From Lichenostomus cassidix (taxonomy: Eukaryota; Chordata; Aves; Passeriformes; Meliphagidae): 64,000 bases of DNA. The notes under the pieces were generated by a model that made no database searches, was not told where the DNA came from, and saw nothing but the letters and a program-made list of their open reading frames with translations. The position numbers were made by a program, and so were the translations under genes. Below are positions 44,715 through 58,632 of the stretch, piece after piece. Where the stretch lies: assembly GCA_008360975.2 (NCBI GenBank), contig VLJF02000047.1, positions 612,721 to 676,720 of the forward strand. Reading direction: 5' to 3'. The number at the start of each line of letters is the position of its first letter. The first letter of the stretch is position 1.

Positions 44715-45140
44715 TGAGTATAATAATATATCTAGTATATGTATGTTACATCAATTTTATGTATTTTATGTGGATATATGAAATATAGATATTATACTTA
44801 TCATATTTGTCTATAAAATGGGTAGTAGGTAATAGATATTATCTGTTGGCTATATCATATGTGGTATATATGAAATATATGGAATGTATGTTAGATATTA
44901 TACATATAATATATATGTTATATAATGGAATTCATATATTTGTATATGTTACTATATGTCTTATGTCTTGCATAGTATATATACATTTTATTTATAATAT
45001 ATATTATATGTAGAAATATATATAATTTGGTAATGGGAAAAAAAAAAAAAAGACAGGAAAAAAAGGAAAAAGCACGGATGCTAGGGAACAGAGATGCAGC
45101 CAAGGTGGCATGCTCCCTTTAAAAAAAAAAAAAAAAAAAA
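44715..45140. repeat. AT-rich tract and adenine runs, copy 2
   Basis: Counterpart of 2840-3280: TATATG-type low complexity, then an A-rich tract at about 45039-45070 and a pure A run at about 45121-45140. From 45140 to 45470 I see nothing identifiable. Confidence 0.75.
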
Positions 45141-45481
45141 ATTAATTTAAAGGCAGCATGGCAGAGGAAAGTGAAAAGACATTGAGCAAACAAACCAAAA
45201 GCACATGGAACCGAAAAATAGAAGGTGGCACGAGCTGTACGTGAGGAGCAAAGCATTGAAATGAAGGTGGAAAACCAAGGCAAGTAAAAACCATCAGATA
45301 TGTACGTGACTGCAGAGGCTAAGGGAATGTTTGTACTTGTCAAAGATGGTAAGTAGGCACACAGGGGTAAGAATGAAGTCATTGTTTCCTGGTTTGGGTA
45401 CTTCCTTGCTGTTCAAGTGCCTGGTAATGGGATGCAGATGTAGCAGACAGCTAAGTTTTTTACTGTCTCTCTTCTAGACAG

Positions 45482-45552
45482 GTTTCTTTGAACATCACAA
45501 AGTTCTCCGAGGGGAATGGCTTAGAAATGCAACACGGCAGCCTGGAAGGGAG
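45482..45552 (+). other. Exon-like segment at array start, copy 2
   Basis: 71 nt with acceptor CTTCTAGACAG (AG 45480-45481) and donor GAG/GTGAGT (GT 45553-45554). It keeps the boundaries of copy 1 despite internal substitutions. Confidence 0.35.
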
Positions 45553-48500
45553 GTGAGTCCGCTCCTACGGCGTCCCGTTGTGCGCAGGTACTGTTCATGA
45601 AGGAGCTTATAACGTTTTGTACAAATGCCTGTGAAGGAAATGATGTGGAGAAGACATACTCAGGCAGTGGGTCCTGTCACTGTCACCTGTCAGTAGGTAC
45701 AAGAGACAGAAGGAGAGAGAGAGAGAAGAGAAGAGAGGAAAGGAAGATTGGAAGGACAGGTAGGGACACATAACAGGACAGCGACAGAGCATATGACCGG
45801 GCCGTGGTTCCCGGCGGGCGTTGTGATGTGGCTTCATTCCTTCGGGGAAGGCGTGCGCCGATGCCCGGGCCTGTCCCCCTGCTAAAACTGGGTCGGTGTC
45901 TGGCGGCGGGCTCCAGATCTGTCGATGCAAATGCGGTGCTGTGGTGCCAGGCCTAGGCCTGCGGACAGTGTGCGATGCGTCAGGAAATGCTGCTAGGTAA
46001 CTGTGAGGGGAAAATGGCGTGGCTGAGGACTGTGGGGCTGGGGGAGGCTTTCCACAGGTGGGCCAAAGAGGATAGCTGTGGCCTGCGTGAGACGGGAGCT
46101 TATCACGTGGATCCCGAGGGCTCCCGTTCCCCCCTGAGCTGCTGGACGCTGTGTACAAACCCGCTTCCTGCGGGCATATCCTCTTCGCCCGCTGCATACT
46201 GAGGCCTAGAAGATTTGAAGTGGAGCTGCTGGCTTTGATTTAAGTGCATACATACACAGCTGTCCCACAAGGTGAGATGACCTAGGAATAATTTTTCATG
46301 CTTGTAATGTGCAAAGCAGCTGTGTGCAGGGAGCCTTTTGGATGGAGTTGTATATGGATGTTCGGTTGAGAAAGATTTATGAGTCTATGACAGAAATCCC
46401 TGAAGTGGAATTTGATGTGTATTTCATGTGGATCTTTTGGTGACTGTATTCGTGTGTTTCACAGGGCTGCCTTCATTGCGAGGCTACTGCGTCCGTGTGG
46501 AGCTACATCTGCTGGCACTGGCTGTGATTGTCAAGGCACACGTGGAGAACAAAGTGTCCTGCTGGAGCCTCCACCTCTGCCTGTCCTCTGGACGTGGATA
46601 AGGGAAGGTATGTGTCGTGTTTAAAATGTGTCAGAGTTGCCGTACTGCACGGTATGTGTTGCTGAGAAGCGGACGTGGAGCATTTTTGCTTTCATCCCTG
46701 TTTAGGCAGGCATTTGGTAGCGAGATGGATAAGTGCCAAGAGATATGTGTGTGCATACACATCATCGTGCACAGCGTGTTTACAAGCTTGGTGCAATAAC
46801 TGTGGCACCTGTGAGTGGTAAGTGACGTGTGCGAGACGTGGGAGGAAGGTACTGGAAAGCATGGCAGTTCTGTGGGGAAGAAGTGCTACAAAGGCGATGG
46901 CCTTGAAATGCGAGGTAGCGGGCTGCAAGTGGGGTGACTGCACTCCTACAGTGGCCTGAAGTGTTCACACAGTGGTCCTGATGAAAGTGAAAACGTGCAG
47001 AGGATACCCTCACACAGTGTGTCCTCTCACTTGGATTTCTTTCTAGGTATGAGACGCGAGGAGTGACAAAAAGACGCCAGGAAAGAAAAAAAAAGAGAGT
47101 GGAAAAGAGAAGACATGCCTGCACAGAAAGGCTCACAGACCTATGGCAGCACTGCGTGGGTCCTGAGGGCACCGTGACGTCAGGTAATGGACCCCGTAGC
47201 CACGGGACGGTGGCCGGAGTTGTCCCCCTGGGAAAGTGGGCTCAGTGTGTGGCAGCAGGCTCAGCATCTGTTGCTCCATATGCACTGCTGTGGTATGTGG
47301 CCTAGCACTGCAGACAGTGTGGAATGGATTGAAAACACCCTATAAGGTGCCTGTGACATAGGAAATGGCAAGCTTATGTCATGTAAGGGTGGGTGAGGCT
47401 TCCCACAGCTGAGGCAAAGAGGATAGATGTCTGTGGCACGGGAGCGGAGCTTACGGCAGGTACCCGAAGGCCTCCTGCTTCCCCCTGAGGTGGGGGAGAG
47501 TATGTACAAACCTAGTTCCTGCCAGCATGTACGAGCCTGGATCCTGCGAGCGTTTACTGTTCGCCCGCTGCATGCTGAGGCCTGGACAATTCAGAGGGCG
47601 TTCTCGGGCTTGGGCATTATTGCCTACACGCCTGTCCCGGACGGTGAGATGGCTGAGAAGTAATTCTCCGTGAATATAACAAGGTGGCTGCCTGTCAGTG
47701 CAAAGTATCTGTCTTGAGGGAGGCCTGTGGATGGAGATCTGTGGGAATGATGGAGTGAGGAAGGATGATGAATGTGTGACAGCAATCCCTGAAATGGAAT
47801 GGTATGTGGGTGTTCAGGTCAGTACATACTATGATTACATAGCAAAAAAGACCGTGAGTGGCTTAGTGAGAAGGATCAAGTCTGTCAAATGACAGAGAAG
47901 GGGGCGATGAGGGGGTTCCTGATTGTATAAGACTGTTGTAAAAGCTTTAGGAAAGAAGGCAGCTTGAAATGTCTTGCTGACAGGTATGGCAAGGGATGTA
48001 CAGGGTCAGTGACGGTATTTGTGTGTTTCACAGGGCTGCCTGCATTGCAAGGGTAATGCATCCATATGGAGCAACATGTGCTGGCACAGGGTGGGATTGT
48101 GAAGGCAGACATTTAGAAGAAAGTGCCCAGCTGGAGCCTTCACATCGGGATGTCCTCTGATGTGAATATGGGAAGGTATGTTTGGTATTTAAAGAGTGTC
48201 ATAGTATACATAGCAGGAGGTATGTCTTGGTGAGAAACAAACACAGAGCACCTGAGTTCTCATACATGTTGAGGCAGAGGTTTGGAACAGAAATAGAGAG
48301 GTGCCAAGAGATATTCAGTGTGCATACAGAAAACTATGCAGGGTGCGTTTACAAGCTGCATGCAAAAATTGTGACACCTGTGAGTTGCAAGTGACCCATC
48401 TAAGAGATCGGAGGTAGGTGCTTGAAGGGATTACAGTTCTGTGCAAAGTGTTACAAAGGAAATGGCTTGGAATGCAAAGTAGCACGCTGGGTGTGAGGTG

Positions 48501-50722
48501 AGTGCACTCATGCGGTAGCCTGTTGTGTTTCCATACTGCTGTTCATGACAATGACAAGGGTGTCTATAAACACCTCAGAATGAAATGAGGGGCAAAGGAC
48601 ACCTTCACACTGTGTGTCCTCTCCCTTGGATTTGCTCATAGGTATGAGACACAAGGAGCAAAAGAGGACAGAAAAAGAGCGGTGGAACAACAGATGGCCT
48701 CACAGCCAGGGACAGGAACAAAGCTTTATCGGCACTGCGTGAGTCACCGCAGCATCGTGACATCGATTCGTGGACCCTGAAGCGATGGCACTGTGCCCAG
48801 GCCTGTCCCCCCGGGCGAGTGGGATCGGTGAGTTGCAGCAGACTCCACATCTCTTGCTTTCAATGCACTGCTGTGGTATGTGGCCTAGCACTGTGCAGGG
48901 CCCCTCATGAGTAGAAAGGGCCTGTAAGGTGCCTGTGACGTGAAAATGGCACGGTTATTTCATGTGCGGCTGGGTGAGGCTTTCCACGGGGGGGCCAAAG
49001 AGGATGCTTGTGTATTGCGTGAGACCGCAGCTTACCGCACGTACCCCGAGGCCTCCCGATCCGCCCTGAGCTGCGGGACGGTCTGTACGAACCCGGTTCC
49101 TGCAGGCACATCCTCCTCGCCCGCTGCATACTGAGGCCTAGTGGATTTGCTGTGCAGCTCCTGGCTTGGGTCTTAGTGCATACACAGCTGTCCCAGAAGG
49201 TGAGATGACCTAGGAATAATTTTCCATCCGTGTAAAGAGCGGGCCCATTGTCCCTGCAAAGCGGCAGTGTGCAGGGACACTTGTGGATGGAGTGGTATAT
49301 GGATGTTTGCTGAGCAAGGACAAGCAGTGTGTGACAATTATCCCTGAAATGGAATGCTATGTGGATGTTTGGGCCACTGCAGATTCTGAGTATGTCACAA
49401 GAGACCCACAGAGTGGCTTAGTGAGAAAGATGAAGTATGTGAAATGACACAGAAGGGGGTAATGAGGGGATTCATGATTGTATAAGAGTGTTAGAAAAGC
49501 TGTAGGAAAGAAGGTGGCCATAAATGTCTCGCTGACAGGGATGGGCAGGGATGGACGGTGTCAGTGACGGGATTTGTGTGTTTCACAGGGATGCCTGTGT
49601 CACAATGGTGCTGCATCCGTGTGGAGCTACATGTGCTGGCACTGGGTGTGACAGTGAAGATGGAAATGGAGAAGAATCTGTCCTGTTGGAGCACACAGTT
49701 GTGGCTGTCCTACAGATGTGGATATGGGAAGGTATGTGTTGTGTTTCAGAAGTGTTGCAGTTGCCATAGTAGGAGGCATGCATTGCTGAGAAGCAAAAGC
49801 GGAGGGGTTGAGGTATTGTACGTGCTGAGGCAGAGATTGGAGAGTGAAAGTGAGAAGTGCAAAGAGATCCTCTGTGCGCATGTAGAGAATTGTGCGAGGT
49901 GTGTTGATAGACTGGGTGCGGTACTTGTGAGATGACACCTGTGATTTGTAAGTGCCATGGGTAAGACATGGGAGGTAGGTGCTGCAAGGAATTGGAGTTC
50001 TGAACAGAAAGAGTGCTACGATGGAAATGGCTTTGCAATGCAACACGGTAGGCTGCAACTAAGTCCACTCCTACAGTGTCCTCCTGTGTGTACATAGTTG
50101 TTTTGATGGAATTTGTGACATTCTGTAGAAATAGCAGTGGAGGAATGAATATGCAAAGGAGATCCTCAGACAGTGTGTCCTCTCACTGTCATTTGTTAGT
50201 AGCTATAAGGCACAAGCACAAAGCAATGTGAGCAGTCCATGGGTCCCAGGAGCATCCTGAGGTAGGTTAATATAGCCCGAAGTCATGGGCCGATGGCCAG
50301 GCCTGTCCCCCTGGCAAAGCAGGGGCAGCATCTTGCAGCAGGCTGCAGCTGTGTGAATATATATGCCATGCTGCAGTGAAAGGCCTATCACTGCAGAGCA
50401 TGTAGAAGGCATTGAAAGACCCTGTAAGGTAACTGTGACATGAAAATGGCATGGTTATGGCATGGGGGGATGCGTGAAGATTTCCACAGGTGGGCCAGGG
50501 AGGGTAGATGTTTATGGCCTGTAAGCACAGATGACAGCATGTAGGCAAAGGCCTCCTGTTCCCCCCTCAGCTGGGGGACAGTGGGTAGAAACCTGCTTCC
50601 TGCAAGGGTATCCTCTGGACCTGCTGCATGCTGAGGCTTCCACAGCTTGGAGTGCAGCTGCAGGCTTTGACCTCTTGCAGAAGGTGAGATGAGCGAGGAA
50701 TAATTTTCCCTGGATTTGATCA

Positions 50723-50900
50723 GATAGCTAGCTAGCTAGCTAGCTAGCTAGCTAGCTAGCTAGGTGGCTGGTTGGCTGGCTGGTTGGCTGGCTGGCTGGT
50801 GGGCTGGCTGGCTGGCTGGCTGGCTAGCTAGCTGGCTGGCAGGCTGGCTGGTTGGTTGGCTGGCTGGCTGGCTGGCTGGCTGGCAGTCAGTCAGTCAGTC
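50723..50900. repeat. Tetranucleotide tract (CTAG/CTGG/CAGT), copy 2 unit 4
   Basis: About 178 bp of GCTA, then CTGG with GGTT interruptions, then CAGT. The matching unit in copy 1 has 393 bp. Confidence 0.95.
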
Positions 50901-51764
50901 ACAGCAAAGTAGCTGTCTTAAGGGAGACTGGTGAATAGAGGTGTATATGAATGTTTTGCTGAAGAAGAATGATGAGTACATGATAACCCTCCCTGGAATG
51001 GAATGGTACGTGGAGGTTTGGCTCAGGAAGTAGGAGGAGTATAGAACAAGAAAGCCTGGGAGCAGGTAAGTGACAAGGATGAAGTAGGTGAATGGGCTTA
51101 GAAGAAGGCACGGATGGGGTTATGGATTGTAGAAGAGGCTTGCAAAAGCTGGAGGAAAGAACATGTCTTGAACTGTCTTGGTGACAAGGAACACACAGGG
51201 ATGTACAGGTTGCAGTAACAGCCTTTGTGTGTTTCACAGGGTTGCCTGTATTGCAAGGACACTACATCCGTGTGGAGCTCCGTGGACTGGCACTCGGTGT
51301 GATTGTCAAGGCAGAAATGGCAAAGAATCTGTCCTCAGGGAGCATGCAGCTCTGGCTGTCCTAAGCATGCTGATATGAGAAGGTATGTGTCACGTTTCAA
51401 AAGTGTTGCACTTGCCGGAGCAGGAGGCATGGATTCCTGAGAAGCAAGCATGGAGCACTTGAATTTTGCTACATGCTCAGGCATAGATTTGAGAGTGAAA
51501 GAGAAAAGCACAAAGAGATACTGTGTGCACATAGGGAGAGTGATACTGTATGCACATAGGCAGAGATGCACAGGTCGTGTTTACAGGCTCGCTGCAGTAA
51601 TTGTGAGACCTGTGAGGTGTAAGTGGCATGTGTAAGACACGGTAAGACATGTCTAGGAGGTCGATGTTGCAAAGAATTGCAGTTATGAGCAGAAAGGCTG
51701 CTACGAAGGCAATGGCTTTGAAATGCAGGACGGCAGGCCCAAAAGTGATGGAAATCCACTCCTA

Positions 51765-51780
51765 CAGCGCCCTCTGGTGT
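51765..51780 (-). promoter_or_regulatory. CTCF-type motif, copy 2 site 1
   Basis: CAGCGCCCTCTGGTGT on +. The minus strand matches 13 of 14 of the CTCF core. Confidence 0.6.
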
Positions 51781-52475
51781 CGAGGTACTGTTTCTGATGG
51801 AACTTGGGACGTTCTCTAGAAATACCTGGGAAGGAATGGATGTGCAAAGGAGACCCTGACAGGTTGTGCCCTGTCACTGGCATCTGGTCTTAGGTTTGAA
51901 AGAGACAAGGACAGAGAGGAAGAGAAAAAGAAGAGGGGAGGGACAGGTAGGGCCACAGGAACAAACATGGACAAAGCAGTGTGAGCGATCCACAGGTCCC
52001 GGGGCCATCCCGAGGTGGGTTAATGTAGCCTGAAGTCATGGGTCGATGGCCAGGCCTGTCCCCCTGGCAAAGCAGGGGCAGCATCTTGCCGCAGGCTGCA
52101 GATGTGTGGATATACATGCATTGCTGCGGTGCAAGGCCTAGCACTGCAGAGCATGTGGAATGCATTGAAACACCCTGTAAGGTAACTGTGACATGCAAAT
52201 GGTATGGTTATGGCATGTGGAACTGGATGGGGATTTGCACAGGTGGGCCAAGGAGGGTAGATGTTTATGGCCTGGCAGCAGACGTGACAGCATGTACGCA
52301 AAGGCCTCCTGTTCCCCCCTGAGCTTGGGGACATTGGGTACAAACCTACTTCCTGCAAGCAGATCCTCTTTGCTCGGTGCACGCTGAAGCTTGGACCATT
52401 TGGAGTGCAGCTGCAGGCTTGGACCTCTCGCAGAAGGTGACAGGAATGAGGAATAATTTTCCCTGAATGTGATCA

Positions 52476-52527
52476 GCTAGCTAGCTAGCTAGCTAGGTAG
52501 CTAGCTAGGTAGGTAGGTGGCTGGCTC
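52476..52527. repeat. Short GCTA/GTAG tract, copy 2 unit 5
   Basis: A 52-bp GCTA/GGTA run at the standard tract position. Confidence 0.9.
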
Positions 52528-53413
52528 ACTGTCACTCCGTGAGTGAGTAAGTGCAAAGTAGCTGTCTTGAGGAAGACTGGTGGATACAGGTGGATATGAG
52601 TGTTTAGGTGAAGACGAATGATGACTATGTGATAACCCTCCCTGGAATGGAATGCTACGTGGATTTTTGGGTCAGGAAGTAGGAGGAGTATGGAACAGGA
52701 AAGCCTGGCAGTGGGTTGGTGACAAGGATGAAGTAGCTGAATGGGCATAGAAGGAGGCACTGAGCGGGTTATGGATGGTAGAGAAGTGTTGCAAAAGCTG
52801 GAGGAAAGAATGTGGCTTGAACTGTCTCTGTGACAAGGAACATGCAGGGATGTACAGGTTGCAGCAACAGTATTTCTGTGTTTCACCAGGTTCCCTGTAT
52901 GACAAGGGCACGACATGCATGTGGAGCTCCATGGGCTGGCACGTGGTTTGAGTGTCAAGGCAGAAATGGAGAAGAATCTGTCCTCGGGGAGCGTGCAGCT
53001 CTGGCTGTCCTAAGTATGCTGATATGAGAAGGTACGTGTCACGTTTCAAAAGTGTTGCACTTGCCAGAGCAGGAGGCATGGATTCCTGAGAAGCAAGCAT
53101 GGAGCACTTGAATTTTGCTACATGCTCAGGCATAGATTAGAGAGTGAAAGAGAAAAGTACAAAGACATACTGCGTGCACATAGGAAGAGGGATACTGTAT
53201 GCACATGGGGAGAGTTGTACAGGTCGTGTTTACAGGCTCACTGCAGTAATTGTGAGACCTGTGAGGTGTGAGTGGCATGTGTAAGACACGGTAAGACATG
53301 TGTAAGACGTGGGTGTTGCAAAGAATTACAGTTCTGAGCAGAAAGGGTGCTACGAAGGCAAGGGCTTTGAAATGCAGGACGGCAGGCCCAAAAGTGATGG
53401 AAATCCACTCCTA

Positions 53414-53429
53414 CAGCGCCCTCTCGTGT
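53414..53429 (-). promoter_or_regulatory. CTCF-type motif, copy 2 site 2 (CTCGTGT variant)
   Basis: CAGCGCCCTCTCGTGT on +, same orientation, with one change in the weaker half. Confidence 0.5.
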
Positions 53430-54123
53430 CAAGGTAGTGTTTCTGATGGAACTTGGGATGTTCTCTATAAATAACTGGAAAGGAGTGGATGTGCAAAGGA
53501 GACCCTCACATGTTGTGTCCTGTCAATGGCATGTGGTCTTAGATTTGAAAGACACGAGGACAGAGAGGAAGGGAAAAAGAGGAGAGGAGGGACAGGTAGG
53601 GCCACAGGAACGAACACAGACACAGCAACAGGAGCGGTCCATAGGTCCCGGGGGCATCCTGAGGTGGCTTAATATAGCCCAAAGTCTTGGGCCGATGGCC
53701 AGGCCTGTCACCCTGGCAAAGCAGGGTCAGCATCTTGCAGTAGGCTGCAGATCTGTGGATTTATATGCAGTGCTGCCATGAAAGGCCTAGCACTGCACAG
53801 CATGTGGAATGCATAAAAAGACCCTGTAAGGTAACTGTGACATGAAAATGGCATGTGTGTAGCATGTGGGGCTGGATGAGGGCTTGCACAGGTGGGCCAC
53901 AGAGGGTAGATGTTTATGGGCTGTAAGCACAGATGACAGCATGTAGGCAGAGGCCTCCTGTTCCCCCCTGTCCTGGGGGACAGTGGGTAGAAACCTGCTT
54001 CCTGCAAGGGTATCCTCTGGACCTGCTGCATGCTGAGGCTTCCACAGCTTGGAGTGCAGCTGCAGGCTTTGACCTCTTGCAGAAGGTGAGATGACTGAGG
54101 AATAATTTTCCCTGGATTTGATC

Positions 54124-54140
54124 AGATAGATAGCTAGCTA

Positions 54141-54175
<35 letters not shown>

Positions 54176-54216
54176 ACCTAGCTAGCTGGCTGGCTGGCGG
54201 GCTGGCTACCTAGCTA

Positions 54217-54263
<47 letters not shown>

Positions 54264-54310
54264 ACCTACCTACCTGGCTAGCTGGCTGGCTGGCTGGCTG
54301 GTTGGTTGGT

Positions 54311-54352
<42 letters not shown>

Positions 54353-54379
54353 TCAGTCAGTCAGTCAGTCAGTCAGTCA
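54124..54379. repeat. Tetranucleotide tract (CTGG), copy 2 unit 6
   Basis: About 256 bp, mostly CTGG with CTACCTAG breaks and a CAGT end. Confidence 0.95.
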
Positions 54380-55242
54380 CAGCAAAGTAGCTGTCTTAAG
54401 GGAGACTGGTAAATAGAGGTGTATATGAATGTTTTGCTGAAGAAGAATGATGAGTACATGATAACCCTCCCTGGAATAGAATTGGACGTGGAGGTTTGGG
54501 TCAGGAAGTAGGAGGAGTATAGAACAAGAAAGCCTGGGAGCAGGTAAGTGACAAGGATGAAGTAGCTGCATGGGCTTAGAAGAAGGCACGGATGGGGTTA
54601 TGGATTGTAGAAGAGGCTTGCAAAAGCTGGAGGAAAGAACATGTCTTGAACTGTCTCGGTGACAAGGAACGTGCAGGGATGTACAGGTTGCAGTAACAGC
54701 CTTTCTGTGTTTCACAGGGTTGCCTGTATTGCAAGGACACTACATCCGTGTGGAGCTCCATGGGCTGCCACTCGGTGTGATTGTCAAGGCGGAAATGGCA
54801 AAGAATCTGTCCTCGGGGAGCATGTAGCTCTGGCTGTCCTAAGTATGCTGATATGAGAAGGTATGTATCACGTTTCAAAAGTGTTGCACTTGCCAGAGCA
54901 GGAGGCATGGATTCCTGAGTAGCAAGCATAGAGCAGTTGAATTTTGCTACATGTTCAGGCATAGATTTCACAGTGAAAGAGAAAAGTACAAACAGATACT
55001 GTGTGCACATAGGGGGAGGGATACTGTATGCACATAGGGAGAGTTGTACGGGTCGTGTTTACAGGCTCACTGCAGTAATTGTGAGACCTGTGAGGTCTAA
55101 GTGGCATGTGTAACACACAGTAAGACATGTCTAGGAGGTCTAAGTTGCAAAGACTTGCAGTTCTGAGCAGAAAGGGTGCTACGAAGGCAATGGCTTTGAA
55201 ATGCAGGACGGCAGGCCCAAAAGTGATGGAAATCCACTCCTA

Positions 55243-55258
55243 CAGCGCCCTCTCGTGT
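55243..55258 (-). promoter_or_regulatory. CTCF-type motif, copy 2 site 3 (CTCGTGT variant)
   Basis: CAGCGCCCTCTCGTGT on +. Confidence 0.5.
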
Positions 55259-55953
55259 CGAGATACTGTTTAGGATGGAACTTGGGACGTTCTCTACAAA
55301 TACCTGGGAAGGAATGGATGTGCAAAGGAGACCCTCGCACGGTGTGTCCTGTCACTGGCATCTGGTCTTAGATTTGAAAGACACAAGGACAGAGAGGAAG
55401 AGAAAAAGAAGAGAGGAGTGACAGGTCGGGCCACAGGAACAAACAGGGACAAAGCAATGTGAGCGGCCCATAGGTCCCGGGGCCATCCCGAGGTGGGTTA
55501 ATGTAGCCTGAAGCCATGGGTCGATGGCCAGGCCTGTCCCCCTGGCAAAGCAGGGGCAGCGTCTTGCAGCAGGCTGCAGATGTGTGGCTATACATGCATT
55601 GCTGCGGTGCAAGGCCTAGCACTGCACAGCATGTGGAATGCATTGAAAGACCCTGTAAGGTAACTGTGACATGCAAATGGTATGGTTATGGCATGTGGGG
55701 CTGGATGAGGATTTGCACGGGTGGGCCAAGGAGGGTAGATATTTATGGCCTGGCAGCAGACATGACAGCATGTAGGCAAAGGCCTCCTGTTCCCCCCTGA
55801 GCTGGGGGACAGTGGGTACTAACCTACTTCCTGCAAGCAGATCCTCTTTGCTCGGCGCACGCTGAAGCTTGGACCATTTGGAGTGCAGCTCCAGGCTTGG
55901 ACCTCTCGCAGAAGGTGACATGACTGAGGAATGATTTTCCCTAGATGTGATCA

Positions 55954-55980
55954 GATAGCTAGCTAGCTAGCTAGGTGGCT
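55954..55980. repeat. Minimal GCTA tract, copy 2 unit 7
   Basis: Only about 27 bp of GCTA words before GGTGGCTGTCTC. This is the shortest expanded form. Confidence 0.85.
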
Positions 55981-56871
55981 GTCTCACTGTCACTCCGTGA
56001 GTGAGTAAGTGCCAAGTAGCTGTCTTGAGGAAGACTGGTGGATACAGGTGTATATGAATGCTTAGGTGAAGACGAATGATGACTGTGTGATAACCAGCCC
56101 TGGAATGGAATGGTTCGTGGATTTTTGGGTCAGGAAGTAGGAGGAGTATGGAACAGGAAAGCCTGGCAGTGGGTTGGTGACAAGGATGAAGTAGGTGAAT
56201 GGGCATAGAAGGAGGCAGTGAGGGGGTTGTGGATGGTAGAGAAGTGTTGCAAAAGCTGGAGGAAAGAAGGTACCTTGAAGTGTCTCTGTAACAGGGAACA
56301 AGCAGAGATGTACAGGTTGCAGCAACAGTATTTCTGTGTTTCACCAGGTTCCCTGTATGACAAGGGCACTACATCCGTGTGGAGCTCCATGTGCTGGCAC
56401 GTGGTTTGAGTGTCAAGGCAGAAATGGAGAAGAATCTGTCCTCGGGGAGCGTGCAGCTCTGGCTGTCCTAAGTATGCTGATATGAGAAGGTATGTGTCAC
56501 GTTTCAAAAGTGTTGCACTTGCCACAGCAGGAGGCATGGATTCCTGAGAAGCAAGCATGGAGCACTTGAATTTTGCTACATGCTCAGGCATAGATTTGAG
56601 AGTGAAAGAGAAAAGTACAAAGACATACTGTATGCACATAGGGAGAGGGATACTGTATGCACATGGGGAGAGTTGTACAGGTCGTGTTTACAGGCTCGGT
56701 GCAGTAATTGTGACACCTGTCAGGTGTAAGTGGCATGTGTAAGACACGGTAAGACATGTGTAAGACGTGGGTGTTGCAAAGAATTGCAGTTCTGAGCACA
56801 AAGGGTGCTACGAAGGCAATGGCTTTGAAATGCAGGACGGCAGGCCCAAAAGTGATGAAAATCCACTCCTA

Positions 56872-56887
56872 CAGCGCCCTCTGGTGT
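56872..56887 (-). promoter_or_regulatory. CTCF-type motif, copy 2 site 4
   Basis: CAGCGCCCTCTGGTGT on +. Confidence 0.6.
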
Positions 56888-57566
56888 CGAGGTACTGTTT
56901 AGGATGGAACTTGGGACGTTCTCTAGAAATACCTGGGAAGGAATGGATGTGCAAAGCAGACCCTCCCACGGTGTGTCCTGTCACTGGCATCTGGTCTTAG
57001 GTTTGATACACACAAGGACAGAGAGGAAGGGAAAAAGAGGAGAGGAGGGTCAGGTAGGGCCACAGGAACGAACAGGGACACAGCAATAGGAGCGGTCCAT
57101 AGGGTGCCAGGGGCATCCTGAGGTGAGTTAATATAGACTGAAGTCATGGGCCGATGGCCAGGCCTGTCCCCCTGGCAAAGCAGGGGCAGCATCTTACAGC
57201 AGGCTCCAGATGTGTGCATATACATGCATTGCTGCACTGTAAAGCATGTGGAATGCATTGAAAGGCCCTGTAAGGTAACTGTGACATGAAAATGTTTTCT
57301 TTATGGCACATGGGGCTGGATGAGGGTTTGCACAGGTGGGCTAAGGAGGCCATGTTTATGACCTTCGACAAGAGGTGACAGCATGTAGGCAGAGGCCTCC
57401 CGTTCCCCCCTCAGCTGGGGGACAGTGGGTACAAACCTGCTTCCTGCAACATATCCTCCTTGCTAGGTGCATGCTGAAGCTGGGAACATTTGGAGTACAG
57501 CTGCAGGGTTTGACATCTTCCAGAAAGTGAGATGAATGAGAAAAAAATTTTCCCTGGATGTGATCA

Positions 57567-57690
57567 GCTAGGTAGGTAGGTAGGTAGGTAGGTAGCTAGG
57601 TAGGTAGCTAGGTAGGTAGGTAGGTAGATAGCTGGCTGGCTGGGTGGGTAGCTGGCTGGCTGGGTGGGTAGCTGGCTGGCTGGGTGGGTA

Positions 57691-57734
<44 letters not shown>

Positions 57735-57753
57735 TCAGTCAGTCAGTCAGTCA
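57567..57753. repeat. Tetranucleotide tract (GTAG/CTGG/GGGT), copy 2 unit 8
   Basis: About 187 bp: GGTA, then repeated CTGGCTGGGTGGGTAG blocks (a 20-bp second-order repeat), then CTGG and CAGT. Confidence 0.95.
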
Positions 57754-58616
57754 CAGCAAAGTAGCTGTCTTAAGGGAGACTGGTGAATAGAGGTGTATAT
57801 GAATGTTTTGCTGAAGAAGAATGATGAGTACGTGATAACCCTCCCTGGAATGCAATTGGACGTGGAGGTTTCGGTCAGGAAGTAGGAGGAGTATGGAACA
57901 AGAAAGCCTGGGAGCAGGTAAGTGAGAAGGATGAAGTAGGTGTATGGGCTTAGAAGAAGGCACGGATGGGGTTATGGATTGTAGAAGAGGCTTGCAAAAG
58001 CTGGAGGAAAGAACGTGTCTTGAACTGTCTCGGTGACAGGGAACGGGCAGGGATGTACAGGTTGCAGTAACAGTATTTCTGTGTTTCACCAGGTTGCCTG
58101 TATGACAAGGGCACTACATCCATGTGGAGCTCCATGGGCTGGCACGTGGTTTGAGTATCAAGGCAGAAATGGAGAAGAATCTGTCCTGGGGAAGCATGCA
58201 GCTCTGGCTTTCCAAAGTATGCTGATATGAGAAGGTATGTGTCACGTTATAAAAGTGTTGCAGTTGCTGTAGCAGGAGGCATGCATTGCTGAGAAGCAAG
58301 CATGGAACACTTGAATTTTGCTACATGTTCAGGCATAGATTTCACAGTGAAAGAGAAAAGTACAAAGAGATACTGTGTGCACATAGGGAGAGGGATACTG
58401 TATGCACATAGAGAGAGTTGTACGGGTCGTGTTTACAGGCTCACTGCAGTAATTGTGAGACCTGTGAGGTCTAAGTGGCATGTGCAAGACACAGTAAGAC
58501 ATGTCTAGGAGGTCGATGTTGCAAAGAATTGCAGTTCTGAGCAGAAAGGCTGCTACAAAGGCAATGGCTTTGAAATGCAGGACGGCAGGCCCAAAAGTAA
58601 TGGAAATCCACTCCTA

Positions 58617-58632
58617 CAGCGCCCTCTGGTGT
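58617..58632 (-). promoter_or_regulatory. CTCF-type motif, copy 2 site 5
   Basis: CAGCGCCCTCTGGTGT on +. Confidence 0.6.
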